Part shown: positions 8,131 through 18,601 of the stretch, one piece after another
Layout of the letters: every line of letters begins with the position of its first letter
How positions within the stretch are numbered: position 1 is the first letter of the stretch
From: Marivirga tractuosa DSM 4126
GTDB lineage: Bacteria; Bacteroidota; Bacteroidia; Cytophagales; Cyclobacteriaceae
DNA: 64,000 nucleotides
Direction: 5' to 3'
NCBI RefSeq assembly: GCF_000183425.1
Contig: NC_014759.1
Coordinates: 3,565,001-3,629,000 of the forward strand
Position numbers and translations under genes: made by a program
The notes under the pieces: generated by a model
Databases searched by the model: none
The model's input: only the letters and a program-made list of their open reading frames with translations
What the model was told of the DNA's origin: nothing

Positions 8131-8844
8131 TTATTTTTCAGAATTTATCAATGTACCAACATTTTCACCATTTATCAGGTCGTATAAGTTGCCAGCTTTA
8201 TTCATGTCAAATACAATAATAGGTAAATTGTTCTCTTGACAAAGTGTAAAGGCTGTCATATCCATAACATTTAATCCTTTTTCATATACTTCTTGGAAAG
8301 TAATATTAGAATATCTAGTGGCATCTGCGTTTTTCTCAGGGTCAGAAGTATAAACTCCATCCACTCTGGTTCCTTTTAAAACAACATCTGCTTCTATTTC
8401 AATAGCTCTTAAACTTGCCGTAGAATCTGTAGTGAAATAAGGATTTCCAATCCCTGCTCCAAAAATTACAACTCTGCCTTTTTCTAAATGGCGGATTGCT
8501 CGTCTTCTAATAAAGGGTTCGCAAACTTGCTCCATATTGATGCCTGACATTAAACGAGTGAACATTCCATGGTTTTCTAATACACCTTGAACAGCCATCC
8601 CATTAATAACGGTGGCAAGCATTCCCATATAATCACCTTGCACTCTATCAATACCAGCAGCTTCAGCTTGAATTCCTCTAAAAATATTTCCTCCGCCTAT
8701 TACGATAGCCACTTCAACGCCTTGGTCGTGTATTCTTTTAATTTCCTTTGCATATTGAGCTAGCCGCTTGGGGTCAATACCGTAGCCTTCATCCCCCATA
8801 AGAGCCTCACCACTTAATTTCAATAGAATACGTTTGAATTTCAT
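8131..8844 (-). CDS. pyrH: UMP kinase
   Basis: 237 residues of the amino-acid kinase fold. It begins with [22 protein letters not shown] and has [11 protein letters not shown] (around 46-56), the [21 protein letters not shown] segment, and [21 protein letters not shown] near 150-170. It phosphorylates UMP to UDP and is usually hexameric with GTP/UTP control. It is cotranscribed with frr. The spacing to the biotin carrier gene upstream (72 bp) leaves room for its own promoter. Confidence 0.97.
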   Translation of the reverse strand: MKFKRILLKLSGEALMGDEGYGIDPKRLAQYAKEIKRIHDQGVEVAIVIGGGNIFRGIQAEAAGIDRVQGDYMGMLATVINGMAVQGVLENHGMFTRLMSGINMEQVCEPFIRRRAIRHLEKGRVVIFGAGIGNPYFTTDSTASLRAIEIEADVVLKGTRVDGVYTSDPEKNADATRYSNITFQEVYEKGLNVMDMTAFTLCQENNLPIIVFDMNKAGNLYDLINGENVGTLINSEK

Positions 8845-8916
8845 AAGTTAAATTGTTGCTGTCCCTTTAAAAGTCTAATTTATATATTTTAAAAACCAAT
8901 TCTATTATCTAAACTA

Positions 8917-9417
8917 TTAGAATTGAATGATCAATTGATTTTTCTCAACACTATCGCCTTTTTTGGCTTTAATCTCAGCAATGGTTCCATCACCTGCTGC
9001 TTTTATCACATTTTCCATTTTCATGGCTTCTAATATTAATAAAGGATCTCCTTTCTTTACCTCGTCTCCTGGTGATACCATTATATCTATAATTAAACCT
9101 GGCATTGGAGCCTTAACATCATTCATCTGATTTTGATCCAAATCACTGATGCCCATTTCCTCCAAAAGTAAATCCATCTTGTCTTTTAATTCCAATTCAA
9201 TGATTTTACCGTTCAATTGTAATTTGAACGTCTTACTTTCGTAGTCGATCTCTACTAAATGGGCATTGAAAGTTTGGTCGTTATAAATAATATGGAAGGA
9301 CTGTTGATCAGTTTTACTTATGTCCCAATCAACTTGCTTGTCGTCTATGAAAATGCTACCGTCTTTAGTGGATAGTCGATATTCTTTTTCCGATTGACTG
9401 AATTTTATTTCGTACAT
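8917..9417 (-). CDS. Biotin carboxyl carrier protein of an acyl-CoA carboxylase
   Basis: 166 residues. The C-terminal 75 residues form a biotinyl domain with the modified lysine in ILEAMKMEN (Lys133), preceded by VKAPMPGLIIDIMVSPGDEVKKGDPLL. The N-terminal part (YEIKFSQSEKEYRLS..) is the short beta-domain seen in carrier subunits of propionyl-/methylmalonyl-CoA type carboxylases in Bacteroidetes, not the AccB of fatty-acid synthesis, which has a different N-terminus. The carboxylase and carboxyltransferase subunits are not in the window, so the substrate is an inference. Confidence 0.85.
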   Translation of the reverse strand: MYEIKFSQSEKEYRLSTKDGSIFIDDKQVDWDISKTDQQSFHIIYNDQTFNAHLVEIDYESKTFKLQLNGKIIELELKDKMDLLLEEMGISDLDQNQMNDVKAPMPGLIIDIMVSPGDEVKKGDPLLILEAMKMENVIKAAGDGTIAEIKAKKGDSVEKNQLIIQF

Positions 9418-9680
9418 AATTAAAATTTAACACGAAGATAGGAACACATATTAAATTTTACACATTTCATTTTAAAATTAGTGGGTACTGCATGGATTTT
9501 TTTTCACCTTTGGTGCTGAGAATTATACTAAATGCTTTTGCTGACCAATCAATTCAATTGGTAGGCTTCTTTTTCAAAACATTTCTCAAAATAATTTTTC
9601 TTATAAAGAACTGATTTACAAGAGATAGCAAATGCATTAAAATTAAGATTAAAAAAAAGTAATCTTTTTTGTCAGTAAAG
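9418..9680. other. Intergenic region between divergent genes, no gene seen
   Basis: Very AT-rich sequence between the biotin carrier gene start and the tRNA promoter. I see no open frame with protein-like composition and no RNA gene. It must contain the minus-strand promoter; a TATCTTCG on that strand near 9436-9443 is a weak match to the -7 element. Confidence 0.4.
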
Positions 9681-9711
9681 TTTGATAAAATATAAAATCC
9701 ATATAATTTTG
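9681..9711 (+). promoter_or_regulatory. Promoter of the tRNA-tuf operon
   Basis: TTTG at 9681-9684 and TAATTTTG at 9704-9711 with a 19-bp spacer, an exact match to the Bacteroidetes sigma-A pattern TTTG / TAnnTTTG. The sequence continues GCAC..CC, a feature shared with other translation-gene promoters here. tRNA-Tyr begins about 50 bp downstream. Confidence 0.8.
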
Positions 9712-9759
9712 CACTTCCTAAAACGAAAGGGATTTAGGAAATGCTTATTGAAACCAATT

Positions 9760-9842
9760 GGGGGAATACCAAAGCGGCCAACTGGGACGGACTGTAAATC
9801 CGTTGTCTTTCGACTTCACAGGTTCGAATCCTGTTTCCCCCA
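9760..9842 (+). tRNA. tRNA-Tyr (GTA)
   Basis: An 83-nt cloverleaf with acceptor GGGGGAA paired to TTCCCCC, anticodon loop CTGTAAA (anticodon GTA), a long variable arm as in class II tRNA-Tyr, T-loop GGTTCGAATCC, and discriminator A. CCA is not encoded. Confidence 0.97.
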
Positions 9843-9924
9843 CTTTGTAATCCGCAGCTTTAGCTAGGGTTTACATTTTGAATAAAATAATTACTTTTTA
9901 TTAAGTAGATATTTTATCAAACAA

Positions 9925-9997
9925 GCGAGAGTAGCTCAGTTGGTAGAGCGGCAGCCTTCCAAGCTGCAGGTCGCGAGTTCGAACCTCGTCTCTCGCT
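9925..9997 (+). tRNA. tRNA-Gly (TCC)
   Basis: A 73-nt cloverleaf with acceptor GCGAGAG paired to CTCTCGC, anticodon stem GCAGC/GCTGC around CTTCCAA (anticodon TCC), and T-arm GCGAG-TTCGAAC-CTCGT. The discriminator is T. Confidence 0.97.
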
Positions 9998-10094
9998 CTA
10001 ATAATACAATAGGCATTTCGGTGTAAATTAAGGCAGAACGGAAACGTCACTGCCTTTGTTAGGATGTGCCTGTAAGGGCACTGAATGATTTTAA

Positions 10095-10166
10095 GCCGAT
10101 GTAGCTCAGGGGTAGAGTGCTTCCTTGGTAAGGAAGAGGTCGGGGGTTCAAATCCCCTCGTTGGCT
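10095..10166 (+). tRNA. tRNA-Thr (GGT)
   Basis: A 72-nt cloverleaf with acceptor GCCGATG paired to CGTTGGC (two G-T pairs), anticodon stem CTTCC/GGAAG around TTGGTAA (anticodon GGT), and T-arm GGGGG-TTCAAAT-CCCCT. It lies just before tuf; the spacer from tRNA-Gly holds a small GTGCC/GGCAC hairpin. Confidence 0.96.
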
Positions 10167-10226
10167 CAATCAGTGTTATTGAATAAATATATTATAAATT
10201 TTAACTAAACTGAGGATTTTTCAAAT

Positions 10227-11414
10227 ATGGCTAAAGAAACCTTTGACCGTTCGAAACCACACGTGAATATCGGAACTATCGGTCACGTGGATCATGGTAA
10301 AACTACATTAACTGCAGCAATCTGTAAAGTACTATCTGATAAAGGATTTGCTGATGCAAGAGATTTCTCTTCTATTGACAACGCTCCAGAAGAGAAAGAA
10401 AGAGGTATTACAATTAACTCATCTCACGTAGAGTACGCTACAGAAAACCGTCACTATGCGCACGTTGACTGTCCAGGTCACGCGGATTATGTGAAAAATA
10501 TGGTTACTGGTGCTGCTCAAATGGATGGAGCTATTCTAGTAGTAGCTGCTACAGATGGTCCAATGCCACAAACTCGTGAGCACATCCTTTTAGCTCGTCA
10601 GGTAGGTGTTCCTGCTGTTGTTGCTTTCTTAAACAAAGTAGATTTAGTTGACGATGAGGAGTTATTAGAATTAGTTGAAATGGAAGTAAGAGAATTGCTT
10701 TCTTTCTACGAATTCCCAGGTGATGATCTTCCAGTTATCCAAGGTTCTGCTTTAGGTGCTTTAGAAGGTGATGCTAAATGGGTAGGAAAAATTGACGAGT
10801 TAATGCAAGCTGTTGATGACTACATTCCATTACCAGAAAGATTAACTGACAAAGATTTCTTAATGCCAGTTGAGGATGTATTCTCTATTACTGGTCGTGG
10901 TACTGTTGCTACAGGTAGAATCGAAAGAGGTGTAATCAACTCTGGTGATCCTGTTGATTTGATCGGTATGGGAGCTGAAAACTTAAAGTCTACTGTGACT
11001 GGTGTTGAGATGTTCCGTAAAATATTAGATAGAGGTGAAGCTGGTGATAACGTTGGTCTTTTGTTAAGAGGTATTGAAAAAGCTCAGATCAAAAGAGGTA
11101 TGATTATCTGTAAGCCAGGTTCTGTAACTCCACACGCTCATTTCAAAGCTGAGGTTTACGTTCTATCAAAAGATGAAGGTGGTCGTCACACTCCATTCTT
11201 CAACAAATACCGTCCACAGTTCTACTTAAGAACTACTGACGTAACGGGTGAGATCAAACTTCCTGAAAACGTAGAAATGGTTATGCCAGGTGATAACGTT
11301 ACAATCGAAGTTAACTTGATCAACAAAGTTGCTTGTGAAAAAGGTTTACGTTTCGCTATCCGTGAAGGTGGTAGAACAGTAGGTGCTGGTCAGGTAACTG
11401 AAATCTTAGACTAA
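10227..11414 (+). CDS. tuf: Translation elongation factor Tu
   Basis: 395 residues against 394 in E. coli. The G domain has GHVDHGKT (19-26), RGITIN in switch I, DCPGH, and NKVD, followed by the two beta-barrel domains ending in [16 protein letters not shown]-Tu delivers aminoacyl-tRNA to the ribosome as a GTP complex. It is transcribed with the three upstream tRNA genes and ends at a strong terminator. Codon use is more biased than in flanking accessory genes, as expected for very high expression. Only one tuf copy is in this window. Confidence 0.99.
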   Translation: MAKETFDRSKPHVNIGTIGHVDHGKTTLTAAICKVLSDKGFADARDFSSIDNAPEEKERGITINSSHVEYATENRHYAHVDCPGHADYVKNMVTGAAQMDGAILVVAATDGPMPQTREHILLARQVGVPAVVAFLNKVDLVDDEELLELVEMEVRELLSFYEFPGDDLPVIQGSALGALEGDAKWVGKIDELMQAVDDYIPLPERLTDKDFLMPVEDVFSITGRGTVATGRIERGVINSGDPVDLIGMGAENLKSTVTGVEMFRKILDRGEAGDNVGLLLRGIEKAQIKRGMIICKPGSVTPHAHFKAEVYVLSKDEGGRHTPFFNKYRPQFYLRTTDVTGEIKLPENVEMVMPGDNVTIEVNLINKVACEKGLRFAIREGGRTVGAGQVTEILD

Positions 11415-11441
11415 TACTTAAGATATAGTAATAAATTAAAC

Positions 11442-11477
11442 AATGCGCTCTCGAATTTTTCGGAGCGCATTTGTTTC
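11442..11477 (+). terminator. Terminator after tuf
   Basis: A 9-bp stem, AATGCGCTC (11442-11450) with GAGCGCATT (11463-11471), followed by TTGTTTCTT. The start of the T-rich tail overlaps the -33 box of the next promoter. Confidence 0.85.
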
Positions 11478-11501
11478 TTATAAAACTTTTATCTACCTTT
11501 G
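11470..11501 (+). promoter_or_regulatory. Promoter of tRNA-Trp-secE-nusG-ribosomal protein operon
   Basis: TTTG at 11470-11473 and TACCTTTG at 11494-11501 with a 20-bp spacer, followed by CAGACC. The -33 box coincides with the end of the tuf terminator stem. Confidence 0.8.
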
Positions 11502-11529
11502 CAGACCATTTTGAGTTGCATTGGTAAAT

Positions 11530-11602
11530 ACGGGTGTAGCTCAATTGGTAGAGTAGTGGTCTCCAAAACCATTGGCTGGGGGTTCGAGTCCCTCCACCCG
11601 TG
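11530..11602 (+). tRNA. tRNA-Trp (CCA)
   Basis: A 73-nt cloverleaf with acceptor ACGGGTG paired to CACCCGT, anticodon loop CTCCAAA (anticodon CCA), T-arm with GGTTCGAGTCC, and discriminator G. It sits directly upstream of secE, the usual Bacteroidetes order. Confidence 0.96.
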
Positions 11603-11623
11603 CAATTTTAACACATTAATAAG

Positions 11624-11815
11624 ATGCAGAAATTAAGTTTATTCTTAAAAGAATCGTGGTCAGAAATGCGATACAAAGTAACTTGGCCTCCTTATAGTAA
11701 ACTACAAAATAGTTCTATTTTGGTATTGGTTGGAGCTTTGATTTTTGCCCTTTTAATTGGTGTTATTGATTTGGCATTTGATAATGCGATGGAATGGTTT
11801 TATAATGCATTTTAG
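11624..11815 (+). CDS. secE: Preprotein translocase subunit SecE
   Basis: 63 residues, the short single-helix form (E. coli SecE is 127 residues with three helices). An amphipathic start with the conserved ESWSEMRYKVTWPPYSKLQNSS is followed by one membrane helix at about 29-50. SecE clamps SecY in the inner membrane. It lies between tRNA-Trp and nusG. Confidence 0.95.
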   Translation: MQKLSLFLKESWSEMRYKVTWPPYSKLQNSSILVLVGALIFALLIGVIDLAFDNAMEWFYNAF

Positions 11816-11837
11816 CATTTAAGATATAATTGAGATA

Positions 11838-12389
11838 ATGTCAGAATTTAAATGGTACGTTTTAAGAGTAATTAGTGGTCAAGAGAAAAAGATTAAATCT
11901 TATCTTGAAAACGAAATTGCTCGACAAAAAATAGAAGATTTTATTCCTCAGATTCTTATTCCTACAGAAAAGGTGTATGAGATGAGGAATGGCAAAAAGC
12001 GTGTCAGGGAAAAGAATTTCTTTCCAGGATATGTTTTTGTATCAGCTGATATTTCTCACGGAGAAGCGCATCACGTAATCACTAGTATTCCTGGAGTAAT
12101 TGGTTTTCTAGGTGGACAAGGTGATGAAAAAGAGCCGGTTCCTTTAAGACAAAATGAAGTGAACCGTATACTCGGAAAGGTTGATGAAACTGAAGAAATG
12201 GATGAGAAACTGAGCACTCCTTATATAGTAGGGGAATCAGTGAAAGTGATGGATGGACCATTCAGTGGGTTTACCGGATCCGTAGAGGAGGTTTTTGAAG
12301 AAAGAAAGAAGCTAAATGTTATGGTGAAAATCTTTGGACGAAATACTCCGGTGGAATTGAATTACATGCAAGTAGAAAAAACAGAATAG
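11838..12389 (+). CDS. nusG: Transcription termination/antitermination protein NusG
   Basis: 183 residues against 181 in E. coli. The NGN domain begins [22 protein letters not shown] and contains the FFPGYVFV strand (about residues 63-70). The C-terminal KOW domain is marked by [16 protein letters not shown]. It binds RNA polymerase and couples it with the ribosome or Rho. It is followed 4 bp later by rplK. Confidence 0.97.
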   Translation: MSEFKWYVLRVISGQEKKIKSYLENEIARQKIEDFIPQILIPTEKVYEMRNGKKRVREKNFFPGYVFVSADISHGEAHHVITSIPGVIGFLGGQGDEKEPVPLRQNEVNRILGKVDETEEMDEKLSTPYIVGESVKVMDGPFSGFTGSVEEVFEERKKLNVMVKIFGRNTPVELNYMQVEKTE

Positions 12390-12393
12390 CAAG

Positions 12394-12837
12394 ATGGCTA
12401 AGGAAATAAGTGGATATCTGAAATTACAGATTAAAGGAGGGGCAGCAAATCCGTCACCTCCCGTTGGTCCTGCATTAGGTAGTAAAGGACTTAACATAAT
12501 GGAGTTCTGTAAGCAATTTAATGGAAGAACTCAAGATAAGGCTGGGCAAGTATTGCCAGTGGTAATTACAATTTACAAAGACAAGTCTTTTGATTTTGTA
12601 ATTAAAACTCCTCCAGCTCCGGTACTTTTATTAGATGCTTCTAAAAAGAAAAAAGGTTCTGCTGAGCCAAACCGAGTTAAGGTTGGTTCTGTAACTTGGG
12701 ATCAGGTGAAAGAAATCGCTGAAACCAAGATGACTGATTTGAATGCATTTAAAATTGAATCAGCCATGCGTCAAGTTGCAGGTACTGCAAGAAGTATGGG
12801 AATTAAAGTTACAGGAACTGCTCCTTGGAAATCTTAA
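12394..12837 (+). CDS. rplK: Ribosomal protein L11
   Basis: 147 residues (E. coli 142). The glycine- and proline-rich N-terminal loop [17 protein letters not shown] is the thiostrepton-site region. The C-terminal RNA-binding domain ends in [16 protein letters not shown]. It forms part of the stalk base that contacts elongation factors, with rplA, rplJ and rplL following in order. Confidence 0.98.
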   Translation: MAKEISGYLKLQIKGGAANPSPPVGPALGSKGLNIMEFCKQFNGRTQDKAGQVLPVVITIYKDKSFDFVIKTPPAPVLLLDASKKKKGSAEPNRVKVGSVTWDQVKEIAETKMTDLNAFKIESAMRQVAGTARSMGIKVTGTAPWKS

Positions 12838-12849
12838 AAAATAGGTAAA

Positions 12850-13548
12850 ATGGCAAAGCTTACTAAAAATCAAAAAATTGCAGCTGAGAAAGTTGACACT
12901 ACTAAAGTTTATGCTTTAGATGAAGCCTCTTCTCTAGTTAAAGAAATTACAACTACCAAGTTTGATGCTTCTGTTGACCTAGACATAAGATTAGGAGTTG
13001 ACCCACGTAAAGCAGATCAGATGGTTAGAGGTGTAGTTGCACTTCCACATGGAACTGGTAAAGATGTTAAGGTTTTGGCTTTAGTTACTCCTGACAAAGA
13101 ACAGGAAGCTAAAGATGCTGGAGCTGATTACGTTGGATTAGACGACTACATCAAGAAAATTGAAGGTGGTTGGACAGATATTGATATTATCGTAACCATG
13201 CCTACTGTTATGGCGAAAGTAGGTAGGTTAGGTAAAGTGTTAGGCCCAAGAGGTCTAATGCCGAATCCAAAATCAGGAACTGTTACGCTTGATGTTGGAA
13301 AGGCTGTCCAGGAAGTAAAATCAGGTAAAATTGATTTTAAAGTGGACAAGTTCGGGATTATTCATGCAAGTATTGGTAAAGCTTCCTTCTCGAAAGAGAA
13401 AATTACTGAAAACGCAAATGAATTAATTCAAACTTTAGCGAAGCTAAAACCAGCTTCTTCTAAAGGTACGTATTTCATGAGCATGACCATGTCATCTACG
13501 ATGAGCAAGGGAATCTCAATTGATAAAAACTCTATAGCTGGAATTTAA
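12850..13548 (+). CDS. rplA: Ribosomal protein L1
   Basis: 232 residues (E. coli 234). Typical segments are [33 protein letters not shown] split over residues 38-70, [21 protein letters not shown] in the middle, and a C-terminal beta-strand rich part. L1 forms the mobile L1 stalk; in many bacteria it also represses its own rplK-rplA mRNA, but I did not find a matching leader structure. The stop is one base before the rplJ start. Confidence 0.98.
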   Translation: MAKLTKNQKIAAEKVDTTKVYALDEASSLVKEITTTKFDASVDLDIRLGVDPRKADQMVRGVVALPHGTGKDVKVLALVTPDKEQEAKDAGADYVGLDDYIKKIEGGWTDIDIIVTMPTVMAKVGRLGKVLGPRGLMPNPKSGTVTLDVGKAVQEVKSGKIDFKVDKFGIIHASIGKASFSKEKITENANELIQTLAKLKPASSKGTYFMSMTMSSTMSKGISIDKNSIAGI

Positions 13549-13549
13549 T

Positions 13550-14080
13550 ATGAATAAAAAAGAAAAAGGACAACTTATAGAGGAACTTACAGAGAAATTC
13601 GCGGAATTCCCGCATTTTTATCTGGCTGATGGTTCAGGAATGACTGTTTCGCAAACTAATACTTTTCGTCAATTATGTTACGAAAAGGGGCTTGAGTATA
13701 AAGTAGTGAAAAACTCTTTGATACAAAAAGCATTAGAGAAGCAAGAAGGAGATTACTCTGAGATTTTTGGAGCATTAAAAGGTTTCTCAGGAATTCTATT
13801 TTCTCCTGAAGTAGGTAATGCGCCTGCCAAGGTTATTAAAGAATTTCATAAGAAAAATAGTACAGAAAAGCCTTTATTCAAAGCTGCTGCTATAGATACA
13901 GATATTTATGTAGGTGCAGAACACTTAACGCCATTAAGCGAGCTTAAATCTAAGAAAGATATGCTTGGCGATATAGTGGGTCTATTACAATCACCTGCGA
14001 AGAATGTTATTTCTGCTTTACAGAGTGGAGGACATACTGTTTCAGGATTAGTAAAAGCGCTTGAAGAAAGAGCACAATAA
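13550..14080 (+). CDS. rplJ: Ribosomal protein L10
   Basis: 176 residues (E. coli 165). The N-terminal rRNA-binding domain includes the YLADGSGMTVSQTNTFRQLC stretch and the conserved YKVVKNSL. The C-terminal helix binds L12 dimers. It starts 1 bp after rplA, so reinitiation is likely. A 47-bp gap precedes rplL. Confidence 0.97.
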   Translation: MNKKEKGQLIEELTEKFAEFPHFYLADGSGMTVSQTNTFRQLCYEKGLEYKVVKNSLIQKALEKQEGDYSEIFGALKGFSGILFSPEVGNAPAKVIKEFHKKNSTEKPLFKAAAIDTDIYVGAEHLTPLSELKSKKDMLGDIVGLLQSPAKNVISALQSGGHTVSGLVKALEERAQ

Positions 14081-14127
14081 TTAACAAATTACTAGAACAA
14101 AATCATTAAAATTTAAATAACACAATC

Positions 14128-14505
14128 ATGGCTGATATCAAAGCAATTGGAGATCAATTAGTAGAATTAACAGTAAAAGAAGTTAATGAACTTGCTGATT
14201 ACCTAAAAGAAACACACGGTATCGAACCTGCTGCAGCAGCAGCGCCTGTAATGGCAGCTGGTGGTGCTGGCGGAGGAGACGCAGCGGAAGAAAAAACATC
14301 TTTTGATGTTGTTTTAACTTCTGCAGGTGCTGCTAAATTACAAGTTGTTAAAGCTGTTAAAGAATTGACAGGTTTAGGCTTGAAAGAAGCAAAAGAATTA
14401 GTTGACGGTGCTCCTAAAGCAGTAAAAGAAGGAGTAGCTAAAGACGAAGCAGAGGCGCTTAAAAAGCAACTTGAAGAAGCTGGAGCAGAAGTTGAATTAA
14501 AGTAA
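14128..14505 (+). CDS. rplL: Ribosomal protein L7/L12
   Basis: 125 residues (E. coli 121). An N-terminal dimerisation domain is followed by an Ala/Gly-rich hinge (about 34-53, [20 protein letters not shown]), then the C-terminal factor-binding domain with [31 protein letters not shown]. Multiple copies form the stalk that recruits GTPase factors. A strong hairpin separates it from rpoB, matching its need for higher output than RNA polymerase. Confidence 0.98.
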   Translation: MADIKAIGDQLVELTVKEVNELADYLKETHGIEPAAAAAPVMAAGGAGGGDAAEEKTSFDVVLTSAGAAKLQVVKAVKELTGLGLKEAKELVDGAPKAVKEGVAKDEAEALKKQLEEAGAEVELK

Positions 14506-14552
14506 TAGGTTGATCCTGAAAGGGTTAACTGATTTCTGCCCAAGAAATTAGG

Positions 14553-14604
14553 CCTGGTCCCCGATAATGTTTTTTCATTATCGGGGTCAGGTCTTTTCCT
14601 GTTT
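14553..14604 (+). terminator. rplL-rpoB attenuator hairpin
   Basis: An 11-bp perfect stem CCCCGATAATG (14559-14569) with CATTATCGGGG (14576-14586), extended after a small internal loop by CCTG/CAGG (14553-14556 with 14588-14591), then TCTTTTCCTGTTT. The position between rplL and rpoB is where a partial terminator lowers polymerase expression in other bacteria. No separate strong promoter is seen before rpoB, so readthrough must occur. Confidence 0.8.
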
Positions 14605-14677
14605 GTACTAATTTATGAAGCAGGATAGTGCTATTAAGCACTTTTAAGAATTACAAAAACTTTAAATATTCAGAGCC

Positions 14678-17600
14678 TTGGCTAATATAAATCAATCTGA
14701 AAGAATCAATTTCTCGTCAATTAAAACAGTAATTGATTACCCTGATTTCCTTGATGTTCAACTCCAATCTTTCCAGGATTTTTTCCAATTGGAAACTCCC
14801 GCTGAAAAAAGAGCTGAAGAAGGAATTTTTAAAGTATTTCAAGAAAACTTTCCAATCTCTGACTCCAGAGAGAATTTCGTTTTGGAATTTGTTGACTATC
14901 TTGTAGATCCACCAAAATATGATATTGATGGATGTATTGATAGAGGGTTAACTTATTCTGTTCCTTTGAAAGCAAAACTACGTTTGATTTGCAATGATGA
15001 GGATAATGAAGACTTTGAAACCATTGAGCAAGAGGTGTTTTTAGGGAACATCCCCTACATGACCGAAAAAGGCTCATTTATCATTAATGGGGCTGAACGT
15101 GTAATTGTTTCGCAATTGCACAGATCTCCAGGTGTTTTCTTTGCTCAAAGTAAGCACACAAACGGAACGAAATTGTATTCAGCAAGAATTATTCCTTTCA
15201 AGGGTTCTTGGATTGAATTTGCTACCGATGTGAACAATGTCATGTATGCTTACATCGACAGAAAGAAAAAATTCCCGGTAACTACTTTGTTACGTGCCAT
15301 CGGTTATGGTTCTGATAAAGACATTTTAGATCTCTTCAATCTTTCCGAAGAAGTTGATGGAACTAAAGCAGCATTGAAAAAAGTGATCGGAAGAAAGCTT
15401 GCAGCTAGAGTTCTTAAAACTTGGACGGAGGATTTCGTGGATGAAGATACTGGTGAAGTGGTATCTATCGACAGAAACGAAGTGCTTTTAGAAAGAGATT
15501 CTGTTATTGAAGAAGAAGATATAGACTTAATTATAGATGCAGGTGTTAAATCCATCATTCTTCACAGAACTGATGTGAATATCACTGATTACAGCATTGT
15601 ATATAATACTCTACAAAAGGATAACTCTAACTCTGAAAAAGAAGCGGTAGAACAAATTTACCGTCAATTGAGAAATACAGAGGCTCCTGATGAAGCAACA
15701 GCAAGAGAAATTATTCAAAATCTTTTCTTCTCAGAGAAAAGATATGACTTAGGTGAAGTTGGTAGATATAGAATCAATAAAAAATTAGGTTTAGATATTG
15801 ATGCTGAAACTAAGGTATTGACTAAAGTGGATATCATCCACATAGTGAAATACCTTATCGGTTTGATTAACTCCAAAGCTATTGTTGATGATATCGATCA
15901 CTTAAGTAATAGAAGAGTTAGAACAGTAGGGGAGCAGTTATATGCTCAGTTTGGTGTTGGTTTAGCTAGAATGGCTAGAACAATCCGTGAAAGAATGAAC
16001 GTTAGAGATAATGAGGACTTTAAGCCTGTTGATTTGATCAACGCTAGAACCTTGTCTTCAGTGATTAATTCATTCTTTGGAACGAACCAGCTATCTCAGT
16101 TTATGGATCAAACGAATCCTTTATCTGAGGTAACTCACAAAAGAAGAATGTCAGCCTTAGGGCCTGGTGGTCTTTCCAGAGAGCGTGCTGGTTTTGAGGT
16201 TCGTGATGTTCATTATACGCACTACGGTAGATTATGTACTATTGAAACTCCTGAAGGTCCAAACATTGGTTTGATATCTTCATTATGTGTTCACGCCAAA
16301 GTAAACGGTATGGGATTCATTGAAACTCCATACAGAAAAGTTGAAGGTGGTAAAGTGGACATGAGTGGTAATGTACTTTATCTTACTGCCGAAGAAGAAG
16401 ATGATCATAACATTGCTCAGGCAAATGCCCCTATTGATGATTCAGGTAAGTATCTTAACGATAGAGTTAAAGCTAGATTTGAAGGTGATTTCCCAGTATT
16501 AGAGCCAAAAGAGCTTTCTTACATGGATATTGCACCTAACCAAATTGTATCGGTTGCAGCTTCAATGATTCCATTCTTGGAGCATGATGATGCAAACAGG
16601 GCATTGATGGGATCAAACATGCAGCGTCAAGCAGTTCCATTATTGAGACCTGAGGCACCTATTGTAGGTACAGGTCTTGAAGGAAGAGTTGCTAGAGACT
16701 CTAGATCAATGATTGTAGCAGAAAAGGATGGAGTTGTTGTTTTTGTAGATGCTACAAAAATTGTCGTGAAATACGACATGAATGAGGAAGAGGAATTAGT
16801 TTCTTTCGAAGATGATGAGAGGGTTTATGATCTAATCAAATTTAGAAGAACTAACCAAAATACAACGATTAACCTTAGACCACTTGTTTACAAAGGGGAT
16901 AAAGTTAAGAAAGGTCAAATTCTTTGTGATGGTTATGCAACTGAAAAAGGTGAATTAGCTATCGGTCGTAACATGAAAGTGGCATTTATGCCATGGCAAG
17001 GTTATAACTTTGAGGATGCGATTGTAATCTCTGAAAGGGTTGTAAGAGAAGATATATTTACTTCTATTCACATTGAAGAATTTGAATTAGAAGTTAGAGA
17101 TACTAAAAGAGGAGAGGAAGAATTAACTTCTGAAATACCAAATGTTAGTGAAGAGGCTGTTAAAAATCTTGATGAAAACGGTATCATCAGAACTGGTACC
17201 GAAATCAAAGAGGGTGACATCCTAATTGGTAAAATCACTCCTAAAGGTGAAACTGATCCAACTCCAGAAGAAAAGCTACTAAGAGCAATTTTCGGTGATA
17301 AAGCTGGTGACGTAAAAGATGCTTCAATGAAAGCTTCTCCATCTTTAAGAGGTGTTGTAATTGATACCAAGCTTTTTGCTAGACATAAAAAGGATAAAGA
17401 CGGAAGAGCTGATGCTAAGAAAGAAGTAGAAGTATTAGCTAAAGAATATAGCCGTCAATTATTGAAATTAAGAAATCTTAAGATCGAAAAATTAGCTACT
17501 TTGCTAGAAGGTAAAACATGTCAAGGAATCAAACACAAGTTTGGTGACGAGATCATGAGCAAAGGAGTAAAATTCACTCAGAATAACATTGAAAAGAACT

Positions 17601-18550
17601 TATTCCCTGAGAAGAATATCTACAGAGATGAAAGTAACTACAATGTTCCAGAAGAAGTGAATTTGATTTCTGATTTGATTTTGGATAACTGGACGAATGA
17701 TGAGAACACTAATAAACTTATAGTTGATCTAGTTAGAAATTATAATAAAAGAAGAAACGAAATAGCAGGTAAATTCAAGAGGGAAAGATTCACTATTGAG
17801 GTAGGGGATGAATTGCCAGCAGGTATCGTTCAATTGGCTAAAGTTTATGTTGCTAAGAAACGTAAATTGAAAGTTGGAGATAAAATGGCGGGTCGTCACG
17901 GAAACAAAGGTGTTGTAGCCAAAATAGTTCGTGATGAAGATATGCCATTCTTGGAAGATGGAACACCAGTTGATATCGTATTGAATCCATTAGGTGTACC
18001 TTCTAGGATGAACATCGGTCAGATTTATGAAACCGTATTAGGTTGGGCAGGATTAAAATTAGGCAGAAAGTATGCTACTCCAATTTTTGATGGGGCATCT
18101 TCTGATGAGGTTTCTGCTGAATTAGCGGAAGCTGGATTGCCTGAATTTGGTAGAACACACTTATATGACGGTTTAACTGGTGATATATTTGATCAGAAAG
18201 TTACTGTAGGAGTGATTTACATGCTGAAATTAGGTCACTTAATTGATGACAAGATGCATGCACGTTCTATTGGACCATACTCATTAATTACACAGCAACC
18301 ATTGGGTGGTAAAGCTCAATTTGGTGGTCAGCGTTTTGGTGAGATGGAGGTTTGGGCATTGGAGGCCTTTGGTGCTTCTCATGTTCTGCAAGAGATTCTT
18401 ACAATCAAATCAGATGATGTGATTGGTAGAGCTAAAGCCTATGAAGCGATAGTTAAAGGTGAAAATATGGGTAAACCAAATATTCCAGAGTCATTCAACG
18501 TATTGGTTCACGAATTAAGAGGTTTAGCGTTAGAAATCACTTTAGACTAA
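14678..18550 (+). CDS. rpoB: DNA-directed RNA polymerase beta subunit
   Basis: 1290 residues (E. coli 1342). The start is the TTG at 14678, giving (M)[15 protein letters not shown], the usual start of Cytophagales RpoB; no ATG lies close upstream in frame. Visible landmarks are the rifampicin-region segment [33 protein letters not shown] (split around residues 470-500), the [14 protein letters not shown] stretch, and the C-terminal [24 protein letters not shown]. The rifampicin-site residues look wild type ([12 protein letters not shown]). It forms the catalytic core with RpoC and RpoA. rpoC follows after 51 bp. Confidence 0.98.
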   Translation: MANINQSERINFSSIKTVIDYPDFLDVQLQSFQDFFQLETPAEKRAEEGIFKVFQENFPISDSRENFVLEFVDYLVDPPKYDIDGCIDRGLTYSVPLKAKLRLICNDEDNEDFETIEQEVFLGNIPYMTEKGSFIINGAERVIVSQLHRSPGVFFAQSKHTNGTKLYSARIIPFKGSWIEFATDVNNVMYAYIDRKKKFPVTTLLRAIGYGSDKDILDLFNLSEEVDGTKAALKKVIGRKLAARVLKTWTEDFVDEDTGEVVSIDRNEVLLERDSVIEEEDIDLIIDAGVKSIILHRTDVNITDYSIVYNTLQKDNSNSEKEAVEQIYRQLRNTEAPDEATAREIIQNLFFSEKRYDLGEVGRYRINKKLGLDIDAETKVLTKVDIIHIVKYLIGLINSKAIVDDIDHLSNRRVRTVGEQLYAQFGVGLARMARTIRERMNVRDNEDFKPVDLINARTLSSVINSFFGTNQLSQFMDQTNPLSEVTHKRRMSALGPGGLSRERAGFEVRDVHYTHYGRLCTIETPEGPNIGLISSLCVHAKVNGMGFIETPYRKVEGGKVDMSGNVLYLTAEEEDDHNIAQANAPIDDSGKYLNDRVKARFEGDFPVLEPKELSYMDIAPNQIVSVAASMIPFLEHDDANRALMGSNMQRQAVPLLRPEAPIVGTGLEGRVARDSRSMIVAEKDGVVVFVDATKIVVKYDMNEEEELVSFEDDERVYDLIKFRRTNQNTTINLRPLVYKGDKVKKGQILCDGYATEKGELAIGRNMKVAFMPWQGYNFEDAIVISERVVREDIFTSIHIEEFELEVRDTKRGEEELTSEIPNVSEEAVKNLDENGIIRTGTEIKEGDILIGKITPKGETDPTPEEKLLRAIFGDKAGDVKDASMKASPSLRGVVIDTKLFARHKKDKDGRADAKKEVEVLAKEYSRQLLKLRNLKIEKLATLLEGKTCQGIKHKFGDEIMSKGVKFTQNNIEKNLFPEKNIYRDESNYNVPEEVNLISDLILDNWTNDENTNKLIVDLVRNYNKRRNEIAGKFKRERFTIEVGDELPAGIVQLAKVYVAKKRKLKVGDKMAGRHGNKGVVAKIVRDEDMPFLEDGTPVDIVLNPLGVPSRMNIGQIYETVLGWAGLKLGRKYATPIFDGASSDEVSAELAEAGLPEFGRTHLYDGLTGDIFDQKVTVGVIYMLKLGHLIDDKMHARSIGPYSLITQQPLGGKAQFGGQRFGEMEVWALEAFGASHVLQEILTIKSDDVIGRAKAYEAIVKGENMGKPNIPESFNVLVHELRGLALEITLD

Positions 18551-18566
18551 TTTCAATTGTTTTATC

Positions 18567-18584
18567 GGGGCTTTAACCGGCCCC
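18567..18584 (+). other. Small GC-rich hairpin between rpoB and rpoC
   Basis: GGGGC (18567-18571) pairs with GCCCC (18580-18584) around an 8-base loop. There is no T-run, so it is not a terminator. It sits 18 bp before the rpoC ATG and could affect mRNA stability or rpoC translation. Confidence 0.5.
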
Positions 18585-18601
18585 ATTTAGATACATTTAT
18601 T

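Noticed and set aside
9682..9867. 61-codon plus-strand open frame over the tRNA-Tyr gene
   Set aside because: It is read straight through the tRNA and its promoter and has no protein-like features.
18557..18601. N-terminal extension of rpoC from a TTG
   Set aside because: The added 15 residues are not RpoC-like and cover a hairpin; the ATG at 18602 gives the conserved start.
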